DNA from: an uncultured Clostridia bacterium
GTDB taxonomy: Bacteria; Bacillota; Clostridia; TANB77; CAG-508
Direction: 5' to 3'
DNA: 32,359 nucleotides
Assembly (NCBI GenBank): GCA_947591045.1
Contig: CANQCV010000015.1
Span: 1-32,359, forward strand
Both the position numbers and the translations under genes were made by a program. Below the pieces are notes generated by a model, which saw only the letters and a program-made list of their open reading frames with translations, did not search any database and had not been told where the DNA came from. Below, piece after piece: positions 17,211 through 26,067 of this stretch (its first letter is position 1; each line of letters begins with the position of its first letter).

Positions 17211-18473
17211 ATGGAAGAAAATAATCAAGAAAAAAAAGACAATGAATTTAAAACTGTTACTTCTACAAAGGATAGTACATATAGGAGTTTTAATCCTCAA
17301 AAAGAAGGAATCAAAGGTGGTTTCGTAAAAACAGTTGCTGTACCATTCTTATGTGGAGTTGTCGGTGCTGGAGTTGTTGTAGGAGGTTGTATAGGAGTTC
17401 CTACAATTAGAAATACTCTACTTAGTAAAATGATTGTTTCTACTGTTACTCAAGAACAATCAAATACAGTTTCTTTAGATGATATAAATACAAAATTAAT
17501 AACTTTAAGTGGTTTTTCAGATACATCAATCAGTGTTGCCCAAAAAATAAAACCATCTATTGTTGGTATTAGTGTAGAATATTCAGTTAATTCGATTTTC
17601 AATAGAGGTACTACAACAGCAAAAGCTGAAGGTTCTGGTGTTATTATTAGTTCTGATGGTTATATTTTAACAAACAACCATGTTGTTAATTCAAGTTCTT
17701 CTTCATCTTCTTTTTATGAAATTGAAGAGGCAAGTAAAGTAACTGTAAAATTATATAATGATGATAAAGAATATGATGCAAAAATTATTGGTACAGATGC
17801 ACAAACAGATTTAGCAGTTATAAAAATTGATAAAACAGATTTAACTGCAGCTGAACTTGGAAATTCAGATGCTGTACAAGTTGGAGAATTTTGTATGGCA
17901 GTTGGAAATGCATTAGGCTTGGGAGATAGTGTTACATCAGGTATTATTAGTGCTACAAATCGTGAAGTAACTGATTCTGACAATAACACATATGTAGCTA
18001 TTCAAACAGATGCTGCTATTAACTCGGGAAATAGTGGTGGTGCATTAGTAAATAGTAAAGGAGAAGTTATTGGAATTAACACATTAAAGGTTTCTGGAAC
18101 TGGAGTAGAGGGTGTTGGCTTTGCTATTCCTATTAACTCAACAAAAGAAATTGCTGAACAATTAATTCAATATAATAAAGTAAAAAGACCATATATAGGT
18201 ATTAGCGGAACTGATATAGATGAAGATTTATCAAGAAGATATAATTTACCACTTGGAATATATGTAAGGTCAATTGAAGCCTTTTCAGCAGCAGAAAAAG
18301 CAGGAATAAAAATAGGTGATGTTATAATTGAGGCAGATGGTAAAAAAATTACCAAAATGGATGAATTAAATGAAATAAAAAATACAAAAAAAATTGGAGA
18401 TACTATAAAGTTAAAAATCTCTAGAGCTAATGAAACTAAAGAATTTACAGTAACATTGCAAGAACAACCTTAA
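17211..18473 (+). CDS. htrA: HtrA/DegP-like membrane-anchored serine protease with PDZ domain
   Basis: The 420-residue envelope quality-control protease has a cytoplasmic N-terminal stretch, one membrane segment around residues 38-62, a trypsin-like domain and a C-terminal PDZ domain. The catalytic triad is His157 (in LTNNHVV), Asp200 (in TDLAVIKID) and Ser275 (in GNSGGALV). The PDZ region begins near residue 320 (RPYIGISGTDI) and contains AGIKIGDVIIEADGKKI. The start ATG follows GGAGG at 8 bases. The gene is alone on the plus strand and converges on spo0A. Stress-regulated expression is likely from family knowledge, but no CssR-type box was identified. Confidence 0.95.
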   Translation: MEENNQEKKDNEFKTVTSTKDSTYRSFNPQKEGIKGGFVKTVAVPFLCGVVGAGVVVGGCIGVPTIRNTLLSKMIVSTVTQEQSNTVSLDDINTKLITLSGFSDTSISVAQKIKPSIVGISVEYSVNSIFNRGTTTAKAEGSGVIISSDGYILTNNHVVNSSSSSSSFYEIEEASKVTVKLYNDDKEYDAKIIGTDAQTDLAVIKIDKTDLTAAELGNSDAVQVGEFCMAVGNALGLGDSVTSGIISATNREVTDSDNNTYVAIQTDAAINSGNSGGALVNSKGEVIGINTLKVSGTGVEGVGFAIPINSTKEIAEQLIQYNKVKRPYIGISGTDIDEDLSRRYNLPLGIYVRSIEAFSAAEKAGIKIGDVIIEADGKKITKMDELNEIKNTKKIGDTIKLKISRANETKEFTVTLQEQP

Positions 18474-18539
18474 TTTTATTTTCAAGTAAATCTCACATGT
18501 TGTTCACACAATGTTCAAAATTAATTAGTATTATATAGT

Positions 18540-18577
18540 CATAGTTGATAATACATATTACTCCATTATCAACTATG
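18540..18577. repeat. Perfect 13-bp inverted repeat after htrA
   Basis: The arms 18540-18552 and 18565-18577 are perfectly complementary around a 12-base loop. No T-run follows on either strand, so it is not a standard intrinsic terminator. It lies 66 bases after the htrA stop, upstream of the real shared terminator. It may be an mRNA 3'-end stabilising hairpin or a protein-binding site. Confidence 0.6.
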
Positions 18578-18605
18578 TATATGTAAAACATCCCCTTTTA
18601 TTTTC

Positions 18606-18638
18606 AAAAAGAAACTACTAAAAAAGTAGTTTCTTTTT
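18606..18638. terminator. Bidirectional intrinsic terminator between htrA and spo0A
   Basis: A perfect 14-bp stem (18606-18619 with 18625-18638) has a 5-A loop and ends in A/T runs on both sides. The two genes converge on it. Confidence 0.9.
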
Positions 18639-18654
18639 AAATGTCATATTAAAT

Positions 18655-19473
18655 TTATGCACTTTTTAACTCAAGCCTTAATTTGTCAGCAATCATAGCT
18701 ATAAACTCGCTATTTGTTGGTTTTCCTTTTGCTGCAGATACAGTATAACCAAAGATGCTTTCTACGGTTTCAGTTTGACCTCTTCCCCATGCTACTTCTA
18801 TTGCATGACGAATAGCTCTTTCTACTCTTGATGGAGTCGTTTCATATCTATATGCTATTTCTGGATAAAGCTGTTTTGTAATTTGATTAATTATATCAAT
18901 ATTATTTACTACCATAATAATGGCTTCTCTTAAATATTGGTATCCTTTTATATGTGCAGGTACACCGACTTCATGTATAATGTTTGTAACTAATGCCTCC
19001 AAATTTTTCTCGTCTTTTTTACTTTCTGGTGATATATCTATGTATTGAGCTTTAATCTCTCTACTTATAAAATTATTTTTATATTGTGATGGTTGAAAGA
19101 ATTTTAATTCTTTTATTCTTTTTACTAATATTCCTATATCAAAAGGTTTTACAATATAATATTGTGCTCCTAAATTAATTGCTTTTTGAGTTATTTTATC
19201 TTGTCCTACTGCAGATAAAATAATGCACATCGGCTTTTTGTCCATTTCAACATCATTTAGCTTTTCTAAAACGCCTAAACCATCTAAATGTGGCATAATA
19301 ATATCTAAAAGTACGATATCTGGTTTTCCGCTTATAATTTTATCTAAAGCTTCATTGCCATCTCTGGCGACATCTATCACCTCCATATTTTCTTCTTTTG
19401 ATAAATAACTAACCAATGTTGCCGTAAACTCTTTGTTGTCATCTGCAACTAGAACTCTTATCTTCTCGTTCAC
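18655..19473 (-). CDS. spo0A: Sporulation master regulator Spo0A
   Basis: This response regulator commits the cell to sporulation once phosphorylated. Residues 1-125 form the receiver, with acidic pocket Asp11/Asp12, phospho-acceptor Asp57 (in [12 protein letters not shown]) and conserved Lys in YIVKPFD. The C-terminal Spo0A_C domain is clear: [19 protein letters not shown], the recognition helix region [20 protein letters not shown], and the closing [23 protein letters not shown] at 19473 follows GGGGGA and gives a 272-residue protein of normal length; the longer open frame to 19518 would start inside the promoter's -10 element. Many Firmicutes have spoIVB just upstream, but here the upstream gene is yigZ. 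A consensus-like promoter precedes it. Its binding boxes occur at 29491-29520 in this window. Confidence 0.97.
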   Translation of the reverse strand: MNEKIRVLVADDNKEFTATLVSYLSKEENMEVIDVARDGNEALDKIISGKPDIVLLDIIMPHLDGLGVLEKLNDVEMDKKPMCIILSAVGQDKITQKAINLGAQYYIVKPFDIGILVKRIKELKFFQPSQYKNNFISREIKAQYIDISPESKKDEKNLEALVTNIIHEVGVPAHIKGYQYLREAIIMVVNNIDIINQITKQLYPEIAYRYETTPSRVERAIRHAIEVAWGRGQTETVESIFGYTVSAAKGKPTNSEFIAMIADKLRLELKSA

Positions 19474-19517
19474 TTTAAATTTCCCCCTATCTGCTTTTGT
19501 AAATTTTTTACAATGCA

Positions 19518-19546
19518 ATTATACATATATTTCCAATTTTATGCAA
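19518..19546 (-). promoter_or_regulatory. Sigma-A promoter of spo0A
   Basis: Minus-strand TTGCAT (19541-19546) and a perfect TATAAT (19518-19523) are spaced by 17 bases, 45 bases upstream of the GTG start. No clear sigma-H promoter was found beside it. Confidence 0.8.
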
Positions 19547-19591
19547 TAGTTTTCTGGAAATTTTTTCAAATTTTTTATTTATTCTTTATTA

Positions 19592-20221
19592 TTATCTATT
19601 TGTTTTTATATACTTTTGTTCTAGAACAGCATATTCTAGTATATTTACATCTTGTTTATTTTCTCCTATTAATTTATCTTTTTCTTGGCTATTAATTTCA
19701 ATAGTACAAAAAATATTATCTTCATATTGTAAATCTATTATTTTAATTTCATTTTTTTTACAATAATATTTAAATTTTTCCAATTCTTTATATTCTATTT
19801 TAACTTTCATGACATATCCCATTTTTTGTATCGTCATATTTGCACTTTCTAATGCTTTTTGCACAGCCAAAGAATATGCCCTTACTAAACCGCCTGTACC
19901 AAGTAAAGTTCCTCCAAAATATCTCGTAACGATAACTAATACATTTACAAGTTCGTTTTTTTGTAAAATATTTAACATAGGAAGTCCCGCTGTTCCTGCT
20001 GGTTCTCCATCATCAGATTGTTTTTCTTTTATCATATTTTCCTGTTCTACTCTAAATGCATAACAATGATGACTTGCATCAAAATATTTAGCCCTAACTT
20101 CTTTTAACCTTTGTTCTACCTCTTCTAAATCTTTAACATAAAAAATATTAGCAATAAATCTAGATTTCTTTTCCTCTATTTCTGAACATGAATCTTGCAA
20201 TATAGTTTTAAATTCTTCCAT
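19592..20221 (-). CDS. yigZ: YigZ/IMPACT-family protein
   Basis: The 209-residue protein carries all IMPACT/UPF0029 N-terminal signatures: SRFIANIFYV, HHCYAFRVE, DDGEPAGTAGLPML, and VTRYFGGTLLGTGGLVRAY. The C-terminal part is a ferredoxin-like domain. The biochemical role in bacteria is not settled; eukaryotic IMPACT binds Gcn1, and a translation-related role is usually proposed. The start lies 5 bases after the stop of the flavoprotein gene, so the two are cotranscribed. It ends about 45 bases before the spo0A promoter. Confidence 0.93.
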   Translation of the reverse strand: MEEFKTILQDSCSEIEEKKSRFIANIFYVKDLEEVEQRLKEVRAKYFDASHHCYAFRVEQENMIKEKQSDDGEPAGTAGLPMLNILQKNELVNVLVIVTRYFGGTLLGTGGLVRAYSLAVQKALESANMTIQKMGYVMKVKIEYKELEKFKYYCKKNEIKIIDLQYEDNIFCTIEINSQEKDKLIGENKQDVNILEYAVLEQKYIKTNR

Positions 20222-20226
20222 ATATT

Positions 20227-21496
20227 TTAACTCTCCATTCCAGCAGTATATCCTGTAGAATATGCAATTTGCAAATTAAAGCCACCTGTGTATGCGTCCA
20301 CATCAATTATTTCACCTGCAAAAAATAGTCCTTTTACTATTTTCGACTCCATTGTCTTTGGATTAATCTCTTTAATTGAAATTCCTCCAGATGTAATAAT
20401 TGCAGTTTCAATATCTCCAAAATCAAAAATACCAATTTCAAAATTTTTTAATAATTTTACTAAATCTTGTCTTTGCTTTTTAGTTATTTCATTTACCTTT
20501 TTTTCTAAAGGAATATTAGAAAGTTTAATAATAACTGGTATCATTTTTTTAGGCAATAACTTATCCAAACTATTTTTAAACTCTTTATTTTTTTGCTCTG
20601 AAAAATCTCTTAATATTCTATTATCTAATTGTTCCATAGATAAAGCAGGTTTTAAGTCTATTATGAGTTTTATTTTTTCTTGTTTTAAAAGTTCGTCAAT
20701 TTTAGGATATCTTAAAAGATGCGCAGAACCACTTAATATAGTAGGTCCAGATACCCCAAAATGAGTAAATAACATCTCTCCAAAATCTTCATATATTATT
20801 TTTTGTTTTTCTATATCTTTTAATTTTATAGCCACATTTTTTAAACTTAGCCCTTGTAAACTTTTGCAAATTAATACATCTTTATTATCTGCTACTAGTG
20901 GAACTAATGATGCCCTTATTTTTGTACATGTATGTCCAAGTTCTTCTGCCATATAGTATCCATCTCCTGTTGAACCTGTCGCTGAATAACTTTTTCCTCC
21001 TGTTGCTAAAATAACTTTGTCTGCATCTATTTTCTGCTCTTTTCCATCTATTTCACAAATAACTCCTGTAACCTCTCCATTTTTAGTAATAATGTGTTTT
21101 ACTTTTGAATTTGTTTGAACTTTTATGTGCAATTTATCAAGCTTTCTAATTAATGCTTGTTTAACATCTTTTGCACTATCAGACACAGGAAAAATTCTAT
21201 TTCCTCTTTCTTCTTTTACAAGAACTCCCTCTTCTTTTAGCATATCTATAATATCTTGATTATCAAAATTGTGAAAACTGCTATACAAAAACATACCATT
21301 TCCAGGTATATTTTTAATAAAATCTTCAATAGGAAGACTACTTGTTATATTACATCTTCCCTTTCCCGTAATAAGTAGTTTTTTTCCCAATGTTTCCATT
21401 TTCTCTAAAATAATTACTTCATTATTACCACTTTTAGCAGAGGAAATTGCAGACATCATTCCTGCCGGTCCTCCTCCGAATTACTACTACTTTCAT
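20227..21496 (-). CDS. BaiN/HI0933-type FAD-dependent oxidoreductase, read through a +1 frameshift
   Basis: The protein has the features of the HI0933/YhiN/BaiN flavoprotein family: ILEKMETLGKKLLITGKGRCNIT, VILATGGKSYSATGSTGDGY and the C-terminal FAD-binding GLFFAGEIIDVDAYTGGFNLQ. The open frame from 21459 lacks the N-terminal GxGxxG loop. That loop is encoded upstream. From an ATG at 21494-21496 with an excellent Shine-Dalgarno (GGAGGAAC), six codons MKVVVI are followed by an in-frame CGG (21476-21478). Skipping its C gives GGA GGA GGA CCG GCA GGA, that is GGGPAG. The result is a normal 422-residue protein of length 3n+1. Without the shift translation stops after 20 residues. It lies upstream of yigZ and downstream of a terminator. 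The substrate is not known. Confidence 0.88.
21476..21478 (-). other. Putative +1 frameshift site, in-frame CGG followed by A (flavoprotein)
   Basis: The codons run ATT CGG AGG. The essential FAD-binding loop GGGPAG is only made if the C at 21478 is skipped and GGA is read. The site is at codon 7, so almost the whole protein depends on the shift. The local sequence is GGAGGAGG, also Shine-Dalgarno-like, but the other two sites lack this. Confidence 0.75.
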
Positions 21497-21521
21497 AGTT
21501 CCTCCAAAATTTATATTTAAT

Positions 21522-21571
21522 AAAGAAAAAATAATTTATTAACACTAAATGAAAATAAATTATTTTTCTTT
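21522..21571 (-). terminator. Intrinsic terminator after the methionine gamma-lyase-like gene
   Basis: Long arms (21522-21538 with 21556-21571, one bulge) pair around a 17-base loop just downstream of the stop at 21576. The stem is almost entirely A/T, so strength is uncertain. Confidence 0.6.
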
Positions 21572-21575
21572 TGAG

Positions 21576-22832
21576 TTATAACATATTTTGAATTGCTTTC
21601 ATAACACCAATTTTTCCATAATGATATGTAAGTCCACCCTGCATAAATGCTGTATATGGTGGTCTTATTGGTCCATCACACGAAAGTTCAATAGACGAAC
21701 CTTGTGTGAAAGCACCTGCTGCCATAATTACTTTATCAGTATAGCCAGGCATATCCCATGGTTCAGGAATAGAGCTACTATCTACTGGCGAGCCCATTTG
21801 TATTCCTTGACAATATTTAACTAATTTTTTTTCATCATTAAAATTAATTGTCTGTACAATATCAGCTCTTTCTTCATCAAATTTAGGACTTACCTCTAAA
21901 CCTAGTTTTTCTAGACATCTACTTGCAAATACAGCTGTTTTCAAACTACTTGCAACCACTGATGGAGCCATAAATAGTCCTTGTAAAATTGATTTTGTAA
22001 TTCCAAGTGTTGGACCTACTTCTTTTCCCTCTCCTGGAGCTGTTAGTCTTTCTGCAACTAGATTAATTAAATCTTTTCTTCCTGCTACATAGGCTCCATT
22101 TGGGCTAATACCACCACCAAGGTTTTTAATTAGTGAACCCACAATAATATCTGCACCAACTTCTAATGGCTCTTTTTTTCCTACAAATTCACAATAGCAG
22201 TTATCTATCATAATAATAACATCTTTATCTACTTGCCTAATTGAATCTATTACCTTTTGCACTTGTTCTATTCCTATACTTTTGCGAATACTGTATCCTT
22301 TTGAGCGCTGTAACTCTATTACCTTTACTTTGCCTTTTTCTAATCTTTTTTGTATTTTTTCATAGTCAAAGTCATCATTTACTAAATCAATTTGTTCATA
22401 ATTTACATTAAAAGATTTTAATGAGCTAGGATTATCTACAATGCCAATAACTTCATCTAATGTATCATATGGTTTTCCTGTTATGCTAAGAAGTGTATCA
22501 CCTGGACGAAGTAATGCAAATAAAGTAACTGTTAAAGCATGTGTGCCAGAAATAAACTGACCTCTTACTAAACTATCTTCTGCATTTAGAACTTGAGCAA
22601 ATACTTTTTCTGTTGCAAGTCTTCCAACATCACCATATCCATATCCTGTTGTACTCCCAAAATGCATATCTGATATATTGTTGTCTTGAAAAGCCTTTAA
22701 TACTTTTATCGTATTATATTCGCATATATCATCTATATTTTTAAAAATAGGCTCTATTTCTTTTTCTGATTTATTTGCTAACTCTATTACATCTTCACTA
22801 ATTCCATATTCTTTATATGCTTGTTCATTCAT
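21576..22832 (-). CDS. Methionine gamma-lyase/aluminium-resistance family PLP enzyme
   Basis: The 418-residue PLP-dependent enzyme is of the Met_gamma_lyase (aluminium resistance protein, YnbB-like) family within the Cys/Met metabolism fold. The conserved GYGYGDVGRLATEKVFA segment, the RGQFISGTHALTVTLFALLRPGD cofactor region, the VIELQRSKGYSIRKSIG stretch and SLIKNLGGGISPNGAYVAGR, containing the likely PLP lysine, are present. Length is typical. The true substrate is not established for most members; degradation of a sulphur amino acid is the usual guess. It follows the WG-repeat gene with only 3 bases between, so the two are probably cotranscribed. Confidence 0.9.
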   Translation of the reverse strand: MNEQAYKEYGISEDVIELANKSEKEIEPIFKNIDDICEYNTIKVLKAFQDNNISDMHFGSTTGYGYGDVGRLATEKVFAQVLNAEDSLVRGQFISGTHALTVTLFALLRPGDTLLSITGKPYDTLDEVIGIVDNPSSLKSFNVNYEQIDLVNDDFDYEKIQKRLEKGKVKVIELQRSKGYSIRKSIGIEQVQKVIDSIRQVDKDVIIMIDNCYCEFVGKKEPLEVGADIIVGSLIKNLGGGISPNGAYVAGRKDLINLVAERLTAPGEGKEVGPTLGITKSILQGLFMAPSVVASSLKTAVFASRCLEKLGLEVSPKFDEERADIVQTINFNDEKKLVKYCQGIQMGSPVDSSSIPEPWDMPGYTDKVIMAAGAFTQGSSIELSCDGPIRPPYTAFMQGGLTYHYGKIGVMKAIQNML

Positions 22833-22835
22833 TTC

Positions 22836-24584
22836 TTAATCCTCTTCTACTTTATCAGTATAATATGAATCTCCTCTCCATTCTTCTGACTGATAAAATT
22901 TTCCTATAAAATTAGGGTTTTTGCCTTTTAAGGTATATATAGGTTCTTGCACAATTTCTCCTTTATCATTTATGCTTCCCCATTTACCATCTTTTTTTAT
23001 TCCTGCAAAACCATATTCATTAAATTCTGTAACCATTTCATATTCGTTTTGAACTTGTAGATTACCATCTTTATCTACAAACCCCCATTTATCATTTATA
23101 TTTTTAGCATACAAAGTATTATTAGGGTATATTTCCATATAAGTTAATTCTTTTCCAGTATCGTCAAAATACTTACTTTCATTTTCTGAATATAGTTTTA
23201 TATATTTATCATTAATATCAACACTTGCATTATCCATAGTAGCAATTACTTTCATATTTTTATCAATAATACTAACTGTATTAGTTGTAGAAATATTAGC
23301 TTGGAATAATTCTGTTCCGTCAATATGATAAATACTGTTATATTTAAAATCAACTACAGCTTTACCACTTACATCAATAATTCCGTTATTATTGTTATTT
23401 CCAACAACATAATAATTTGTAGCAATTTCTTCTATATATGAATAGGTATTTTCAATTATACTATTTCCGTTTTCGTCTACAATATCATACATTTCAAGTT
23501 CGTCAGCAATAATAAAATGTTTTCCGTCATTTGTAGGCATTTTAAATATTATTTTTTGATTTTCAAGCTTATTTCCGTTTAAATCAAGCACAATATTTTG
23601 GTTGTCTTTTTCAGCATTAACATAAATTCCTGCAAATGTAACATGCTCATATTGTGGCTCAATTAGAATTTCGCCTTTTTTATTTGCAATACCTTGCTTT
23701 CCATTTCTTTGTATAACAAATACATCATTGTATGAATTATATGCAATATCTTCATACTCATAGTTTAGTATTATTTTTTTATCTCTTAAAATTCCTGCTT
23801 GTCCATCTTTTAAAACCATTAAATATACATTTTTGTCTTCTTGCATATCTGTTATTCTAGAAATTTGTGTATATTCTACTTTCAGAATAACTTTTCCTTT
23901 ATAATTTATATATCCATAGCGATATCCCTCTTCGCTTTTCTTACTTACAATATATCCTGTAGTTTTATAAAAAGATTTTTCGTTGTAATAGTTGTCTGCG
24001 GTAATAGTTTCATATTCTATTGGTATTAACTGCTTTCCCTTAATATTAATAACTCCGCATTTACCATTTTGTTTAACTAATAGCATTCCCTCTTTATATG
24101 GAATAGCTGAGATTTCATCATATATTGGTTCGGTAATTTCTTTTCCATCAATACTTAATAACCCATATTTTTCGGATTCTTTATATTTTAAAACTGTCTT
24201 TTCAAATGGAATGCCATCATAAGTAGTCTCTGTTGGAATTGCCTGAATATTACTGTATTCCTGATATAATTCTTCTGATTTTGCATTCAATACCTTTGTA
24301 TGATATTCTTTTTTCTGTGAATCATAATCTTCCATACAAACAAAGATATCTTTTGATGGATTTGGAATTTGAATAATATCATATTCTGTATCTACTACAA
24401 TTTGTCCATTTCTATCAATAACACCATACTTAGTATCTTCATGAATAATATGATAATTAATATCCTTAACTTTCTCTATCTCAAAATCATACTTTGACCT
24501 ATCTATTAAGTAGATAGTTGTTAAAATTGCTATTATAACTACTATAATAACTGCTATAACAATAAATGCGACTTTCTTTTTCAT
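22836..24584 (-). CDS. WG-repeat surface protein
   Basis: The 582-residue protein has an N-terminal membrane segment (residues 5-27) acting as an anchor or signal. About ten WG repeats follow, each of the form [W/Y]G-hydrophobic-D-x-x-G plus a Glu-Tyr turn: for example YGVIDRNGQIVVDTEYDII, CGVINIKGKQLIPIEYETI, WGFVDKDGNLQVQNEYEMV and WGSINDKGEIVQEPIYTL. The repeats form beta-structured units likely to act in the envelope as a protein or carbohydrate interaction surface. No catalytic motif is seen. It lies directly upstream of the methionine gamma-lyase-like gene; the function is unknown. Confidence 0.85.
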   Translation of the reverse strand: MKKKVAFIVIAVIIVVIIAILTTIYLIDRSKYDFEIEKVKDINYHIIHEDTKYGVIDRNGQIVVDTEYDIIQIPNPSKDIFVCMEDYDSQKKEYHTKVLNAKSEELYQEYSNIQAIPTETTYDGIPFEKTVLKYKESEKYGLLSIDGKEITEPIYDEISAIPYKEGMLLVKQNGKCGVINIKGKQLIPIEYETITADNYYNEKSFYKTTGYIVSKKSEEGYRYGYINYKGKVILKVEYTQISRITDMQEDKNVYLMVLKDGQAGILRDKKIILNYEYEDIAYNSYNDVFVIQRNGKQGIANKKGEILIEPQYEHVTFAGIYVNAEKDNQNIVLDLNGNKLENQKIIFKMPTNDGKHFIIADELEMYDIVDENGNSIIENTYSYIEEIATNYYVVGNNNNNGIIDVSGKAVVDFKYNSIYHIDGTELFQANISTTNTVSIIDKNMKVIATMDNASVDINDKYIKLYSENESKYFDDTGKELTYMEIYPNNTLYAKNINDKWGFVDKDGNLQVQNEYEMVTEFNEYGFAGIKKDGKWGSINDKGEIVQEPIYTLKGKNPNFIGKFYQSEEWRGDSYYTDKVEED

Positions 24585-24660
24585 ATTAGCATGCTCTCCT
24601 CTATATTATAAAATTACATATTAATATTTTATATGTATTTTATCAATTTATCAAGCATAT

Positions 24661-25947
24661 CTACATATTTTTGCAAACTTTTACATATTTTATTCTTTTA
24701 TCTTCACATTCCTCAATCTTATAGGTTAACTTGCCATCTTCTATAACTACATGTTCATCTTCTTCAGGAATTCTACCTAGTTTTTCTAATAAATATCCAG
24801 ATAAAGTTTCATAGTCTCCCTCTGGTATTTCAATATCTAGCAACCTTTTTATATCATATAATGTTGACGCACCACTTAATAAATAAGTATTATCGTCAAG
24901 CTTTTTATAATCAATTTCGTCATCATCATATTCGTCAAAAATATTACCAACTAACTCTTCTAGTATATCTTCCATTGTGATTAAACCTGCTGTTCCACCA
25001 TATTCATCAATAACTATCGCCATTTGCCATTTATTTTTCTGTAATTCTCTAAAAAGTTCATTTATTCCTTTAGATTCTGGAACAAAATATGGTTCTCTCA
25101 TAATTTCTCGTATATTTATTTTCTGATCACTTTTTATCATTTTTAAAATATCTTTAATAAATAGCACTCCTTCTATATTATCGATACTTTCTTCATATAC
25201 TGGAATTCTGCTGTATTTATATTCGTCTATTTCGTCTAATAGATTATTTATATCGTCATTTATATTAATTGCAAATATATCAGTCCTTGGAGTCATAATC
25301 TCAGAAACAATAATATCATTAAACTCAAAAACATTATTTAATAATTCTTTTTCTTCTTGCTCAATAGTACCTTTTTCTTCTCCCTCATCAATCATCATTT
25401 TAATTTCTTCTTCTGTTACAATCTCTTCTTCTGATTCACTTACTCCAAATATTTTAGAAATCATATTGGTAGAAGCTGTAAGTAACTTAACAAAAGGAGA
25501 TGTAACAATAGATATTCCTTTTATAACTTTAATTGTTCCATATGCGATTTTTTCATAATATTTCATTGCAAGTCTTTTTGGTACTAATTCGCCAAAAACT
25601 AATGTAAAGAAAGATAGTATAATAGTAATAAAGATAATTGAAATTCCTCTCCATACATCTAAGCCTAACATAGGAAATATGTTATTTAGAATAGGTGCTA
25701 AATCATCTGCAAAAGCATCTGATGCAAAAGCACTTGATAAAAAGCCTGCAAGAGTAATTCCTATTTGTATTGTAGCTAAAAACTTGCTTGGGTTTTTTAA
25801 CATATTTTCAATTTGTTTTGCTTTTTTATTTCCTTCTTTGGCTTGCTTACTAACTTTTGCATCATTTAAAGAAATATATGCAATTTCTGTTGCTGCAAAA
25901 TAAGCATTAACCAAGATTAAAATAATTGGGATAATCAGTTGATACAT
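24661..25947 (-). CDS. CNNM/CorC-type (hemolysin-like) membrane protein with CBS pair
   Basis: The 428-residue protein has a CNNM (DUF21) membrane domain of about four helices in residues 1-190 with FAATEIAYISLNDAKV and FTLVFGELVPKRLAMKY. A paired CBS domain (residues 200-330; VSEIMTPRTDIFAI and VIDEYGGTAGLITMEDILEELVG) and a C-terminal CorC_HlyC domain (residues 345-425) follow. This is the layout of CNNM/CorC magnesium or divalent-cation transport proteins. The family is sometimes called hemolysin C, but toxin activity is not implied. It is a single minus-strand gene between the WG-repeat protein and the adhesin. Confidence 0.93.
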   Translation of the reverse strand: MYQLIIPIILILVNAYFAATEIAYISLNDAKVSKQAKEGNKKAKQIENMLKNPSKFLATIQIGITLAGFLSSAFASDAFADDLAPILNNIFPMLGLDVWRGISIIFITIILSFFTLVFGELVPKRLAMKYYEKIAYGTIKVIKGISIVTSPFVKLLTASTNMISKIFGVSESEEEIVTEEEIKMMIDEGEEKGTIEQEEKELLNNVFEFNDIIVSEIMTPRTDIFAININDDINNLLDEIDEYKYSRIPVYEESIDNIEGVLFIKDILKMIKSDQKINIREIMREPYFVPESKGINELFRELQKNKWQMAIVIDEYGGTAGLITMEDILEELVGNIFDEYDDDEIDYKKLDDNTYLLSGASTLYDIKRLLDIEIPEGDYETLSGYLLEKLGRIPEEDEHVVIEDGKLTYKIEECEDKRIKYVKVCKNM

Positions 25948-26067
25948 TGTAATTTTTCCTTTCTTTTTTCATATAATTTATTTTATGTATATTTTTGATA
26001 TTTATTATTATTTTATAATATATATTCATTTACTTCAAGTATAAATTATACGAATGGAAAAATACTT

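Noticed and set aside
19474..19518. Longer Spo0A with a 15-residue N-terminal extension
   Set aside because: The upstream ATG overlaps the -10 promoter element, and the GTG at 19473 has the Shine-Dalgarno and gives the family N-terminus.
6112..21478. Three independent single-base sequencing errors
   Set aside because: Not fully excluded, but all three fall precisely on the only in-frame CGG codons, each followed by A, while more than 50 out-of-frame CGG words in the genes show no error. A base-caller fault tied to CCG would not know the reading frame.
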